DNA of 64,000 bases from positions 15,140,501 through 15,204,500 of the forward strand of contig OY756958.1 of assembly GCA_963580455.1 (NCBI GenBank), written 5' to 3'. The first letter of the stretch is position 1. The number at the start of each line of letters is the position of its first letter. A program made the translations under genes and the position numbers. This document shows positions 10,601 to 24,740 of this stretch, piece after piece. The notes under the pieces were generated by a model. It made no database searches and was not told the DNA's origin. It saw only the letters and a list, made by a program, of their open reading frames with translations. The stretch is from Euonymus europaeus (Eukaryota; Streptophyta; Magnoliopsida; Celastrales; Celastraceae).

Positions 10601-13600
10601 TTGCAACTTCTAATCAACAAAGTCGCTCGGTGTACACTTTTATTAATCTTCTATGTCAAATTTTACGAGTATAAGCTTCCTAGATTATTTCGATTGGAAA
10701 ACCCCAACTTTCTATGACAAATGGAAAAAACCGTTTAAAGCTACTCCATAGAGAGAGTTGAGCAACTTCGGACCATAAAAGTTGCTCGGTGTACACTTTT
10801 TATTGTTCTTCTATGACAAATTTTACGAGTATAAGCTTCCTAGATTATTTTGATGTTAAAACACAAACTTTACAAGACAAATAGACTAAAACGTTAAAAG
10901 CTCCTTCATAGAGAGAGTTGAGCAACTTCTAATCATCAAAGTCGCTCGGTGTACACTTTTTATTGTTCTTGTATGTCAAATTTTACGAGTATATGCTTTG
11001 TGGATTATTTTGATGCCAAAACCCGAACTTTCTATGAAAAATGGACAAAAACATTAAAAGCTCCTCCATAGAGAACGTTGAGCAACTTCTAATCATCAAA
11101 GTCGCTCGGTGTACACTTTTTATTTCTTCTTCTATGTCAAATTTTATGAGTATATGCTTCCTGGATTATTTCGATGACAAAACCCCAACTTTCTATGACA
11201 AATGGACAAAAACGTTAAAAGCTCCTCCATAGAGAGAGTTGTGCAACTTCGGACTATCAAAGTTGCTCGGTGTACACTTTTTATTGTTTTTCTATGTCAA
11301 ATTTTACGAGTATAAGCTTTCTAGATTATTTCGATGCCAAAACCCCAACTTTCTATGACAAATGGACAAAACTGTTTAAAGCTCCTCGATAGAGTGATTT
11401 GTGCAACTTCGGACTATTAAAGTTGCCCGGTGTACACTTTTTATTGTTCTTCTATGTCAAATTTTACGAGTATAAGCTTCCTAGATTATTTCGATGCCAA
11501 AACCCAACTTTCTATGACAAATGGACAAAACCGTTTAAAGCTCCTCCACAGAGAGAGTTGTGCAACTTCGGACTATTAAAGTTGCCCGGTGTACACTTTT
11601 TATTGTTCTTCTATGTCAAATTTTACGAGTATAAGCTTCCCAGATTATTTCGATGCCAAAACCCAACTTTCTATGACAAATGGACAAAACCGTTTAAAAT
11701 TCCTCCACAGAGAGAGTTGAGCAACTTCGGACCATAAAAGTTGCTCGGTGTACACTTTTTATTGTTCTTCTATGTCAAATTTTACGAGTATATGCTTCCT
11801 GGATTATTTCGATGACAAAACCCCAACTTTCTATGACAAATTGAGAAAAACGTTAAAAGCTTCTCCATAGAGAGAGTTGTGCAACTTCAGGCTATCAAAG
11901 TTGCTCGGTGTACACTTTTTATTGTTCTTCTAAGTCAAATTTTACGAGTATAGGCTTCCTAGATTATTTCGATGCCAAAACCCCAACTTTCTATGACAAA
12001 TGGACAAAACTGTTTAAAGCTCCTCGATAGAGTGATTTGTGCAACTTCGGACTATCAAAGTTGCTCGGTATACACTTTTTATTGTTCTTCTATGTCAAAT
12101 TTTACAAGTATAAGCTTCCTAGATTATTTTGATTCCAAAATCCTTACTTTCTATGACAAATGGACAAAACCGTTTAAAGCTACTCCATAGAGAGAGTTGA
12201 GCAACTTCGGACCATAAAATTTGCTCAGTGTACAGTTTTTATTGTTCTTCTATGTCAAATTTTATGACTATAAGCATCCTAGATTATTTCGATGCCTAAA
12301 CCCCAACTTTGTATGACAAATGGACGAAACCGTTTAAAGCTCCTCCATAGAGAGAGTTGCGCAACTTCGGACTATCAAAATCGCTCGGTGTACACTTTTT
12401 ATTGTTATTCTATGTCAAATTTTACGAGTATAAGCTTCCTAGATTATTTCGATTCCAAAACCCCAACTTTCTATGACAAATGGACAAAACCGTTTAAAGC
12501 TTCTCCATAGAGTGAGTTGTGCAACATTGGACTATCAATGTTGGTCGGTGTACATTTTTTTTTGTTATTCTATGTCAAATTTTACGAGTATAAGCTTCCT
12601 AGATTATTTCGATTCCAAAACCCCAACTTTCTATGACAAATGGACAAAAACGTTAAAAGCTCCTCCATAGAGAGAGTTGTGCAACTTCGGACTATCAAAG
12701 TTTCTCGGTGTACATTTTTTATTGTTGTTCTATGTCAAATTTTATGAGTATAACTTCCTAGATTATTTCGATGCCAAAACCCCAACTTTCTATGACAAAT
12801 GGAAAAAACCTGTTTAAAGCTCCTCCATAGAGTGAGTTGTGAAACTTCGGAAATCAAAGTTGCTCGGTGTACACATTTTATTGTTCTTCTATGTCAAATT
12901 TTACGAGTATATGCTTGCTGGATTATTTTGATGCCAAAATCCCAACTACCAATAAAAATGAGCAAAACCGTTAAAAGCTACTTCATAGTGAGAGTTGAGC
13001 AATTCCGGACCATCAAAGTTGCTCATTGTACACTTTTTATTGTTCTTCTATGTCAAATACTACGAGTATAAGCTTCCTAGATTATTTCGATGCCAAAACC
13101 CCAACTTTCTATGACAAATGGACAAAACCGTTTAAAGCTCCTCCATAGAGTGAGTTGAGCAACTTCAGACTATCAAAGTTGCTCGGTTTACACTTTTTAT
13201 TGTTCTTCTATGACAAATTTTACGAGTTTAAGCTTCCTAGATTATTTCGATGTTAAAACACCAACTTTACAAGACAAATAGACTAAAACGTTAAAAGCTC
13301 CTTCATAGAGAGAGTTGAGCAACTTCTAATCATCAAAATCGCTCGGTGTACACTTTTTATTGTTCTTCTATGTCAAATTTTACGAGTATATGCGTTGTGG
13401 ATTATTTTGATGCCAAAACCCAAACTTTCTATGATAAATGGACAAAAACATTAAAAGCTCCTCCATAGAGAGCGTTGTGCAACTTCGGACTATCAAAATT
13501 GCTCGTTGTACACTTTTTATTGTTGTTCAATGTCAAATTTTACAAGTATAAGCTTCCTAGATTATTTCGATGCCAAAACCCCAACTTTCTATGAAAAATA

Positions 13601-15147
13601 GACAAAAACTTTTAAAGCTACTCAATAGAGAGAGTTGAGCAACTTCAGAACATAAAAGTTGCTCGGCGTACACTTTTTATTGTTATTCTATATCAAATTT
13701 TACGAGTATAAGCTTCCTAGATTATTTCGATGCCAAAAACCCAACTTTCTATGACAAAAGGACAAAACCGTTTAAAGCACCTGCATAGAGTGAGTTGAGC
13801 AACTTCGGACTATCAAAGTTGCTCGGTGTACACTTTTTGTTGTTCCTTCTATGTCAAATTTTACGAGTATATGCTTGCTGGATTATTTTGATGCCAAAAC
13901 CCCAACTATCAATATGAAATGGGCAACACCGTTAAAAGCTACTTCATAGTGATAGTTGAGCAATTTCGGACCATCAAAGTTGCTCATTGTACACTTTTTA
14001 TTGTTCTTCTACGTCAAATTTTACGAGTATAAGCTTCCTATATTATTTCGATGCCAAAATCCCAACTTTCTATGAGAAATGGACAAAACCGTTTAAAGCC
14101 CCTCCATAGAGTGAGTTGAGCAACTTCGGACTATCAAAGTTGCTCGGTGTACACTTTTTATTGTTCTTCTATGTCAAATTTTACGAGTATAAGCTTCCTA
14201 GATTATTTCGATGTGAAAACACCAACTTTACAAGACAAATGGAAAAAAACGTTAAAAGCTCCTCCGTAGAGAGAGTTGAGCAACTTCTTATCATCAAAGT
14301 CGCTCAGTGTACACTTTTTATTGTTCTTCTATGTCAAATTTTACGAGTATAAGCTTCCTAGATTATTTCGATGTGAAAACACCAACTTTACAAGACAAAT
14401 GGAAAAAAACGTTAAAACCTACTCCATAGAGAGAGTTGAGCAACTTCTTATCATCAAAGTCGCTCGGTGTACACTTTTTATTTCTTCTTCTATGTCAAAT
14501 TTTAGGAGTATATGCTTTTTGGATTATTTTGATGCCAAAACCCGAACTTTCTATGACAAATGGACAAAAACAGTAAAAGCTCCTCCATAGAGAGCGTTGT
14601 GCAACTTCGGACTATCAAAATTGCTCGGTGTACACTTTTTATTGTTATTCTATGTCAAATTTTACGAGTATAAGCTTCCTACATTATTTCGATGCCAAAA
14701 CCCCAACTTTCTATGACAAATAGACAAAACCGATTAAAGCTACTCCATAGAGAGAGTTGAGCAACTTTAGACCGTAAAAGTTGCTCGGTGTACACTTTTT
14801 ATTGTTCTTCTATGTCAAATTTTACGAGTATAAGCTTCCTAGATTATTTCGATGCCAAAACCCCAACTTTCTATGACAAATGGACAAAACCGTTTAAAGC
14901 TCCTCCATAGAGAGAGTTTTGCAACTTCTAATCAACAAAGTCGCTCGGTGTACACTTTTATTATTCTTCTATGTCAAATTTTATGAGTATAAGCTTCCTA
15001 GATTATTTCGATTGGAAAACCCCAACTTTCTATGACAAATGGAAAAAACCGTTTAAAGCTACTCCATAGAGAGAGTTGAGCAACTTTGGACCATAAAAGT
15101 TGCTCGGTGTACACTTTTTATTGTTCTTCTATGACAAATTTTACGAG
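7653..15147 (+). repeat. Segmental satellite duplication of about 7.5 kb, copy 2
   Basis: This is the second copy of the left segment, 7,495 bp measured between identical GATGTT monomers at 7,653 and 15,148. Relative to copy 1 it has gained one AAGCGTCC/GATGCG monomer at about 8,450-8,610. It has lost two monomers at the junction near 9,139, where ACGAAACCGTTAAAAGCT runs directly into CTTTCAT. From there to the end the two copies stay at a constant offset of 7,493 (for example 3,548/11,041, 4,479/11,972, 6,783/14,276). Differences are scattered single bases. Confidence 0.9.
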
Positions 15148-18100
15148 TATAAGCTTCCTAGATTATTTTGATGTTAAAACACAAACTTTACAAGACAAAT
15201 AGACTAAAACGTTAAAAGCTCCTTCATAGAGAGAGTTGAGCAACTTCTAATCATCAAAGTCGCTCGGTTTACACTTTTTATTGTTCTTCTATGTAAAATT
15301 TTACGAGTATATGCTTTGTGGATTATTTTGATGCCAAAACCCGAACTTTCTATGAAAAATGGACAAAAACATTAAAAGCTCCTCCATAGAGAGCGTTGAG
15401 CAACTTCTAATCATCAAAGTCGCTCGGTGTACACTTTTTATTTCTTCTTCTATGTCAAATTTTATGAGTATATGCTTCCTGGATTATTTCGATGACAAAA
15501 CCCCAACTTTCTATGAAATATGGACAAAAACGTTAAAAGCTCCTCCATAGAGAGAGTTGTGCAACTTCGGACTATCAAAGTTGCTCGGTGTACACTTTTT
15601 ATTGTTTTTCTATGTCAAATTTTACGAGTATAAGCTTTCTAGATTATTTCGATGCCAAAACCCCAACTTTCTATGACAAATGGACAAAACTGTTTAAAGC
15701 TCCTCGATAGAGTGATTTGTGCAACTTCGGACTATTAAAGTTGCCCGGTGTACACTTTTTATTGTTCTTCTATGTCAAATTTTAAGAGTATAAGCTTCCT
15801 AGATTATTTCGATGCCAAAACCCAACTTTCTATGACAAATGGACAAAACCGTTTAAAGCTCCTCCACAGAGAGAGTTGTGCAACTTCGGACTATTAAAGT
15901 TGCCCGGTGTACACTTTTTATTGTTCTTCTATGTCAAATTTTACGAGTATAAGCGTCCTAGATTATTTCGATGCGAAAACCCTAACTTTCTATGACAAAT
16001 GGAAAAAAACATTAAAAGCTCCTCCATAGAGAGAGTTGTGCAACTTCGGACTATCAAAACTGCTCGGTGTACACTTTTATTGTTATTCTATGTCAAATTT
16101 TACGAGTATAAGCTTCCTACATTATTTCGATGCCAAAACCCCAACTTTCTATGACAAATAGACAAAACCGTTTAAAGCTACTCCATAGAGAGAGTTGAGC
16201 AACTTTAGACCGTAAAAGTTGCTCGGTGTACACTTTTTATTGTTCTTCTATGTCAAATTTTACGAGTATAAGCTTCCTAGATTATTTCGATGCCAAAACC
16301 CCAACTTTCTATGACAAATGGACAAAACCGTTTAAAGCTCCTCCATAGAGAGAGTTTTGCAACTTCTAATCAACAAAGTCGCTCGGTGTACACTTTTATT
16401 ATTCTTCTATGTCAAATTTTATGAGTATAAGCTTCCTAGATTATTTCGATTGGAAAACCCCAACTTTCTATGACAAATGGAAAAAACCGTTTAAAGCTAC
16501 TCCATAGAGAGAGTTGAGCAACTTTGGACCATAAAAGTTGCTCGGTGTACACTTTTTATTGTTCTTCTATGACAAATTTTACGAGTATAAGCTTCCTAGA
16601 TTATTTTGATGTTAAAACACAAACTTTACAAGACAAATAGACTAAAACGTTAAAAGCTCCTTCATAGAGAGAGTTGAGCAACTTCTAATCATCAAAGTCG
16701 CTCGGTTTACACTTTTTATTGTTCTTCTATGTAAAATTTTACGAGTATATGCTTTGTGGATTATTTTGATGCCAAAACCCGAACTTTCTATGAAAAATGG
16801 ACAAAAACATTAAAAGCTCCTCCATAGAGAGCGTTGAGCAACTTCTAATCATCAAAGTCGCTCGGTGTACACTTTTTATTTCTTCTTCTATGTCAAATTT
16901 TATGAGTATATGCTTCCTGGATTATTTCGATGACAAAACCCCAACTTTCTATGACAAATGGACAAAAACGTTAAAAGCTCCTCCATAGAGAGAGTTGTGC
17001 AACTTCGGACTATCAAAGTTGCTCGGTGTACACTTTTTATTGTTTTTCTATGTCAAATTTTACGAGTATAAGCTTTCTAGATTATTTCGATGCCAAAACC
17101 CCAACTTTCTATGACAAATGGACAAAACTGTTTAAAGCTCCTCGATAGAGTGATTTGTGCAACTTCGGACTATTAAAGTTGCCCGGTGTACACTTTTTAT
17201 TGTTCTTCTATGTCAAATTTTAAGAGTATAAGCTTCCTAGATTATTTCGATGCCAAAACCCAACTTTCTATGACAAATGGACAAAACCGTTTAAAGCTCC
17301 TCCACAGAGAGAGTTGTGCAACTTCCGACTATTAAAGTTGCCCGGTGTACACTTTTTATTGTTCTTCTATGTCAAATTTTACGAGTATAAGCGTCCTAGA
17401 TTATTTCGATGCGAAAACCCTAACTTTCTATGACAAATGGAAAAAAACATTAAAAGCTCCTCCATAGAGAGAGTTGTGCAACTTCGGACTATCAAAACTG
17501 CTCGGTGTACACTTTTATTGTTATTCTATGTCAAATTTTACGAGTATAAGCTTCCTACATTATTTCGATGCCAAAACCCCAACTTTCTATGACAAATAGA
17601 CAAAACCGTTTAAAGCTACTCCATAGAGAGAGTTGAGCAACTTTAGACCGTAAAAGTTGCTCGGTGTACACTTTTTATTGTTCTTCTATGTCAAATTTTA
17701 CGAGTATAAGCTTCCTAGATTATTTCGATGCCAAAACCCCAACTTTCTATGACAAATGGACAAAACCGTTTAAAGCTCCTCCATAGAGAGAGTTTTGCAA
17801 CTTCTAATCAACAAAGTCGCTCGGTGTACACTTTTATTATTCTTCTATGTCAAATTTTACGAGTATAAGCTTCCTAGATTATTTCTATTGGAAAACCCCA
17901 ACTTTCTATGACAAATGGAAAAAACCGTTTAAAGCTACTCCATAGAGAGAGTTGAACAACTTCGGACCATAAAAGTTGCTCGGTGTACACTTTTTATTGT
18001 TCTTCTATGACAAATTTTACGAGTATAAGCTTCCTAGATTATTTTGATGTTAAAACACAAACTTTACAAGACAAATAGACTAAAACGTTAAAAGCTCCTT

Positions 18101-21100
18101 CATAGAGAGAGTTGAGCAACTTCTAATCATCAAAGTCGCTCGGTGTACACTTTTTATTGTTCTTCTATGTCAAATTTTACGAGTATATGCTTTGTGGATT
18201 ATTTTGATGCCAAAACCCGAACTTTCTATGAAAAATGTACAAAAACATTAAAAGCTCCTCCATAGAGAGCGTTGAGCAACTTCTAATCATCAAAGTCGCT
18301 CGGTGTACACTTTTTATTTCTTCTTCTATGTCAAATTTTATGAGTGTATGCTTCCTGGATTATTTTGATGACAAAACCCCAACTTTCTATGACAAATGGA
18401 CAAAAACGTTAAAAGCTCCTCCATAGAGAGAGTTGTGCAACTTCGGACTATCAAAGTTGCTCGGTGTACACTTTTTATTGTTTTTCTATGTCAAATTTTA
18501 CGAGTATAAGCTTTCTAGATTATTTCGATGCCAAAACCCCAACTTTCTATGACAAATGGACAAAACTGTTTAAAGCTCCTCGATAGAGTGATTTGTGCAA
18601 CTTCGGACTATTAAAGTTGCCCGGTGTACACTTTTTATTGTTCTTCTATGTCAAATTTTAAGAGTATAAGCTTCCTAGATTATTTCGATGCCAAAACCCA
18701 ACTTTCTATGACAAATGGACAAAACCGTTTAAAGCTCCTCCACAGAGAGAGTTGTGCAACTTCGGACTATTAAAGTTGCCCGGTGTACACTTTTTATTGT
18801 TCTTCTATGTCAAATTTTACGAGTATAAGCGTCCTAGATTATTTCGATGCGAAAACCCTAACTTTCTATGACAAATGGAAAAAAACATTAAAAGCTCCTC
18901 CATAGAGAGAGTTGTGCAACTTCGGACTATCAAAACTGCTCGGTGTACACTTTTATTGTTATTCTATGTCAAATTTTACGAGTATAAGCTTCCTACATTA
19001 TTTCGATGCCAAAACCCCAACTTTCTATGACAAATAGACAAAACCGTTTAAAGCTACTCCATAGAGAGAGTTGAGCAACTTTAGACCGTAAAAGTTGCTC
19101 GGTGTACACTTTTTATTGTTCTTCTATGTCAAATTTTACGAGTATAAGCTTCCTAGATTATTTCGATGCCAAAACCCCAACTTTCTATGACAAATGGACA
19201 AAACCGTTTAAAGCTCCTCCATAGAGAGAGTTTTGCAACTTCTAATCAACAAAGTCGCTCGGTGTACACTTTTATTATTCTTCTATGTCAAATTTTATGA
19301 GTATAAGCTTCCTAGATTATTTCGATTGGAAAACCCCAACTTTCTATGACAAATGGAAAAAACCGTTTAAAGCTACTCCATAGAGAGAGTTGAGCAACTT
19401 TGGACCATAAAAGTTGCTCGGTGTACACTTTTTATTGTTCTTCTATGACAAATTTTACGAGTATAAGCTTCCTAGATTATTTTGATGTTAAAACACAAAC
19501 TTTACAAGACAAATAGACTAAAACGTTAAAAGCTCCTTCATAGAGAGAGTTGAGCAACTTCTAATCATCAAAGTCGCTCGGTTTACACTTTTTATTGTTC
19601 TTCTATGTAAAATTTTACGAGTATATGCTTTGTGGATTATTTTGATGCCAAAACCCGAACTTTCTATGAAAAATGGACAAAAACATTAAAAGCTCCTCCA
19701 TAGAGAGCGTTGAGCAACTTCTAATCATCAAAGTCGCTCGGTGTACACTTTTTATTTCTTCTTCTATGTCAAATTTTATGAGTATATGCTTCCTGGATTA
19801 TTTCGATGACAAAACCCCAACTTTCTATGACAAATGGACAAAAACGTTAAAAGCTCCTCCATAGAGAGAGTTGTGCAACTTCGGACTATCAAAGTTGCTC
19901 GGTGTACACTTTTTATTGTTTTTCTATGTCAAATTTTACGAGTATAAGCTTTCTAGATTATTTCGATGCCAAAACCCCAACTTTCTATGACAAATGGACA
20001 AAACTGTTTAAAGCTCCTCGATAGAGTGATTTGTGCAACTTCGGACTATTAAAGTTGCCCGGTGTACACTTTTTATTGTTCTTCTATGTCAAATTTTAAG
20101 AGTATAAGCTTCCTAGATTATTTCGATGCCAAAACCCAACTTTCTATGACAAATGGACAAAACCGTTTAAAGCTCCTCCACAGAGAGAGTTGTGCAACTT
20201 CGGACTATTAAAGTTGCCCGGTGTACACTTTTTATTGTTCTTCTATGTCAAATTTTACGAGTATAAGCGTCCTAGATTATTTCGATGCGAAAACCCTAAC
20301 TTTCTATGACAAATGGAAAAAAACATTAAAAGCTCCTCCATAGAGAGAGTTGTGCAACTTCGGACTATCAAAACTGCTCGGTGTACACTTTTATTGTTAT
20401 TCTATGTCAAATTTTACGAGTATAAGCTTCCTACATTATTTCGATGCCAAAACCCCAACTTTCTATGACAAATAGACAAAACCGTTTAAAGCTACTCCAT
20501 AGAGAGAGTTGAGCAACTTTAGACCGTAAAAGTTGCTCGGTGTACACTTTTTATTGTTCTTCTATGTCAAATTTTACGAGTATAAGCTTCCTAGATTATT
20601 TCGATGCCAAAACCCCAACTTTCTATGACAAATGGACAAAACCGTTTAAAGCTCCTCCATAGAGAGAGTTTTGCAACTTCTAATCAACAAAGTCGCTCGG
20701 TGTACACTTTTATTATTCTTCTATGTCAAATTTTACGAGTATAAGCTTCCTAGATTATTTCTATTGGAAAACCCCAACTTTCTATGACAAATGGAAAAAA
20801 CCGTTTAAAGCTACTCCATAGAGAGAGTTGAACAACTTCGGACCATAAAAGTTGCTCGGTGTACACTTTTTATTGTTCTTCTATGACAAATTTTACGAGT
20901 ATAAGCTTCCTAGATTATTTTGATGTTAAAACACAAACTTTACAAGACAAATAGACTAAAACGTTAAAAGCTCCTTCATAGAGAGAGTTGAGCAACTTCT
21001 AATCATCAAAGTCGCTCGGTGTACACTTTTTATTGTTCTTCTATGTCAAATTTTACGAGTATATGCTTTGTGGATTATTTTGATGCCAAAACCCGAACTT

Positions 21101-21530
21101 TCTATGAAAAATGTACAAAAACATTAAAAGCTCCTCCATAGAGAGCGTTGAGCAACTTCTAATCATCAAAGTCGCTCGGTGTACACTTTTTATTTCTTCT
21201 TCTATGTCAAATTTTATGAGTGTATGCTTCCTGGATTATTTTGATGACAAAACCCCAACTTTCTATGACAAATGGACAAAAACGTTAAAAGCTCCTCCAT
21301 AGAGAGAGTTGTGCAACTTCGGACTATCAAAGTTGCTCGGTGTACACTTTTTATTGTTTTTCTATGTCAAATTTTACGAGTATAAGCTTTCTAGATTATT
21401 TCGATGCCAAAACCCCAACTTTCTATGACAAATGGACAAAACTGTTTAAAGCTCCTCGATAGAGTGATTTGTGCAACTTCGGACTATTAAAGTTGCCCGG
21501 TGTACACTTTTTATTGTTCTTCTATGTCAA
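14650..21530 (+). repeat. 1,438-bp (9-monomer) higher-order repeat, about 4.8 copies
   Basis: The GATGTTAAAACACAAAC monomer recurs at 15,148, 16,586, 18,024, 19,462 and 20,900, each exactly 1,438 bp apart. The nine monomers in order are recognised by GATGTT; TGCTTTGTGG with GAAAAATGGAC; TGCTTCCTGG with GATGAC; AAGCTTTCTAG; AAAACCCAAC (one C short); AAGCGTCC with GATGCG; CCTACATT; a standard AAGCTTCC monomer; and GATTGG with a shortened T-tract. Nine times 160 minus the visible small indels gives 1,438. The single ancestral unit also occurs inside both 7.5-kb segments (around 3,337 and 7,653), so this block is a local amplification of part of that segment. Confidence 0.93.
16586..21530 (+). 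repeat. Alternating A/B 2,876-bp super-repeat
   Basis: Successive 1,438-bp units alternate. Type A, at 16,586 and 19,462, has CGGTTTACAC, ATGTAAAATTTT and AAAATGGAC. Type B, at 18,024 and 20,900, has CGGTGTACAC, ATGTCAAATTTT, AAAATGTAC and GAGTGTATGC. Just before each B unit stand TTCTATTGG and GTTGAACAAC (about 17,884 and 20,760) in place of TTCGATTGG and GTTGAGCAAC. The first unit (15,148) is type A with a private change near 15,513. A-B-A-B order implies that a two-unit block of 2,876 bp was itself duplicated. Confidence 0.88.
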
Positions 21531-24500
21531 ATTTTACGAGTATAAGCTTCCTAGATTATTTCGATGCCAAAACCCAACTTTCTATGACAAATGGACAAAA
21601 CCGATTAAAGCTCCTCCACAGAGAGAGTTGTGCAACTTCGGACTATTAAAGTTGCCCGGTGTACACTTTTTATTGTTCTTCTATGTCAAATTTTACGAGT
21701 ATAAGCTTCCCAGATTATTTCGACGCCAAAACCCAACTTTCTATGACAAATGGACAAAACCGTTTAAAATTCCTCCACAGAGAGAGTTGAGCAACTTCGG
21801 ACCATAAAAGTTGCTCGGTGTACACTTTTTATTGTTCTTCTATGTCAAATTTTACGAGTATATGCTTCCTGGATTATTTCGATGACAAAACCCCAACTTT
21901 CTATGACAAATTGAGAAAAACGTTAAAAGCTCCTCCATAGAGAGAGTTGTGCAACTTCAGGCTATCAAAGTTGCTCGGTGTACACTTTTTATTGTTCTTC
22001 TATGTCAAATTTTACGAGTATAGGCTTCCAAGATTATTTCGATGCCAAAACCCCAACTTCCTATGACAAATGGACAAAACTGTTTAAAGCTCCTCGATAG
22101 AGTGATTTGTGCAACTTCGGACTATCAAAGTTGCTCGGTATACACTTTTTATTGTTCTTCTATGTCAAATTTTACAAGTATAAGCTTCCTAGATTATTTC
22201 GATTCCAAAACCCTTACTTTCTATGACAAATGGACAAAACCTTTTAAAGCTACTCTATAGAGAGAGTTGAGCAACTTCGGACCATAAAATTTGCTCAGTG
22301 TACACTTTTTATTGTTCTTCTATGTCAAATTTTATGACTATAAGCATCCAAGATTATTTCGATGCCTAAACCCCAACTTTGTATGACAAATGGACGAAAC
22401 CGTTTAAAGCTCCTCCATAGAGAGAGTTGCGCAACTTCGGACTATCAAAATCGCTCGGTGTACACTTTTTATTGTTATTCTATGTGAAATTTTACGAGTA
22501 TAAGCTTCCTAGATTATTTAGATTCCAAAACCCCAACTTTCTATGACAAATGGACAAAACCGTTTAAAGCTTCTCCATAGAGTGAGTTGTGCAACATTGG
22601 ACTATCAATGTTGGTCGGTGTACATTTTTTTTTGTTATTCTATGTCAAATTTTACGAGTATAAGCTTCCTAGATTATTTCGATTCCAAAACCCTAACTTT
22701 CTATGACAAATGGACAAAAACGTTAAAAGCTCCTCCATAGAGAGAGTTGTGCAACTTCGGACTATCAAAGTTTCTCGGTGTACATTTTTTATTGTTGTTC
22801 TATGTCAAATTTTATGAGTATAACTTCCTAGATTATTTCGATGCCAAAACCCCAACTTTCTATGACAAATGGAAAAAACCTGTTTAAAGCTCCTCCATAG
22901 AGTGAGTTGTGAAACTTCGGAAATCAAAGTTGCTCGGTGTACACATTTTATTGTTCTTCTATGTCAAATTTTACGAGTATATGCTTGCTGGATTATTTTG
23001 ATGCCAAAATCCCAACTACCAATAAAAATGAGCAAAACCGTTAAAAGCTACTTCATAGTGAGAGTTGAGCAATTCCGGACCATCAAAGTTTCTCATTGTA
23101 CACTTTTTATTGTTCTTCTATGTCAAATACTACGAGTATAAGCTTCCTAGATTATTTCGATGCCAAAACCCCAACTTTCTATGACAAATGGACAAAACCG
23201 TTTAAAGCTCCTCCATAGAGTGAGTTGAGCAACTTCAGACTATCAAAGTTGCTCGGTTTACACTTTTTATTGTTCTTCTATGACAAATTTTACGAGTTTA
23301 AGCTTCCTAGATTATTTCGATGTTAAAACACCAACTTTACAAGACAAATAGACTAAAACGTTAAAAGCTCCTTCATAGAGAGAGTTGAGCAACTTCTAAT
23401 CATCAAAATCGCTCGGTGTACACTTTTTATTGTTCTTCTATGTCAAATTTTACGAGTATATGCGTTGTGGATTATTTTGATGCCAAAACCCAAACTTTCT
23501 ATGACAAATGGACAAAAACATTAAAAGCTCCTCCATAGAGAGCGTTGTGCAACTTCGGACTATCAAAATTGCTCGTTGTACACTTTTTATTGTTGTTCAA
23601 TGTCAAATTTTACAAGTATAAGCTTCCTAGATTATTTCGATGCCAAAACCCCAACTTTCTATGAAAAATAGACAAAAACTTTTAAAGCTACTCAATAGAG
23701 AGAGTTGAGCAACTTCAGAACATAAAAGTTGCTCGGCGTACACTTTTTATTGTTATTCTATATCAAATTTTACGAGTATAAGCTTCCTAGATTATTTCGA
23801 TGCCAAAAACCCAACTTTCTATGACAAAAGGACAAAACCGTTTAAAGCCCCTTCATAGAGTGAGTTGAGCAACTTCGGACTATCAAAGTTGCTCGGTGTA
23901 CACTTTTTGTTGTTTCTTCTATGTCAAATTTTACGAGTATATGCTTGCTGGATTATTTTGATGCCAAAACCCCAACTATCAATATGAAATGAGCAACACC
24001 GTTAAAAGCTACTTCATAGTGATAGTTGAGCAATTTCGGACCATCAAAGTTGCTCATTGTACACTTTTTATTGTTCTTCTACGTCAAATTTTACGAGTAT
24101 CAGCTTCCTATATTATTTCGATGCCAAAATCCCAACTTTCTATGAGAAATGGACAAAACCGTTTAAAGCCCCTCCATAGAGTGAGTTGAGCAACTTGGAC
24201 TATCAAAGTTGCTCGGTGTACACTTTTTATTGTTCTTCTATGTCAAATTTTACGAGTATAAGCTTCCTAGATTATTTCGATGTGAAAAACCAACTTTACA
24301 AGACAAATGGAAAAAAAAGTTAAAAGCTCCTCCGTAGAGAGAGTTGAGCAACTTCTTATCATCAAAGTCGCTCAGTGTACACTTTTTATTGTTCTTCTAT
24401 GTCAAATTTTACGAGTATAAGCTTCCTAAATTATTTCGATGTGAAAACACCAACTTTACAAGACAAATGGACAAAAACGTTAAAACCTCCTCCATAGAGA

Positions 24501-24740
24501 GAGTTGAGCAACTTCTAATCATCTAAGTCGCTCGGTGTACACTTTTTATTTCTTCTTCTATGTCAAATTTTAGTAGTATATGCTTTGTGGATTATTTTGA
24601 TGCCAAAACCCGAACTTTCTATGAAAAATGGACAAAAACAGTAAAAGCTCCTCCATAGAGAGCGTTGTGCAACTTCAGACTATCAAAATTGCTCGGTGTA
24701 CACTTTTTATTGTTATTCTATGTCAAATTTTACGAGTATA
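20900..24740 (+). repeat. Partial third copy of the 7.5-kb segment
   Basis: From 20,900 the sequence matches 10,830 onward at offset 10,070 (for example 21,111/11,041, 22,042/11,972, 22,869/12,799), falling to 10,068 near 24,344/14,276. The match ends near 24,740, where CCTAGATT replaces the CCTACATT monomer of copy 2. Private changes, such as GACGCC at 21,721-21,726, accumulate in this copy. Together with copies 1 and 2 it shows that the segment existed before the 1,438-bp array expanded between them. Confidence 0.87.
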
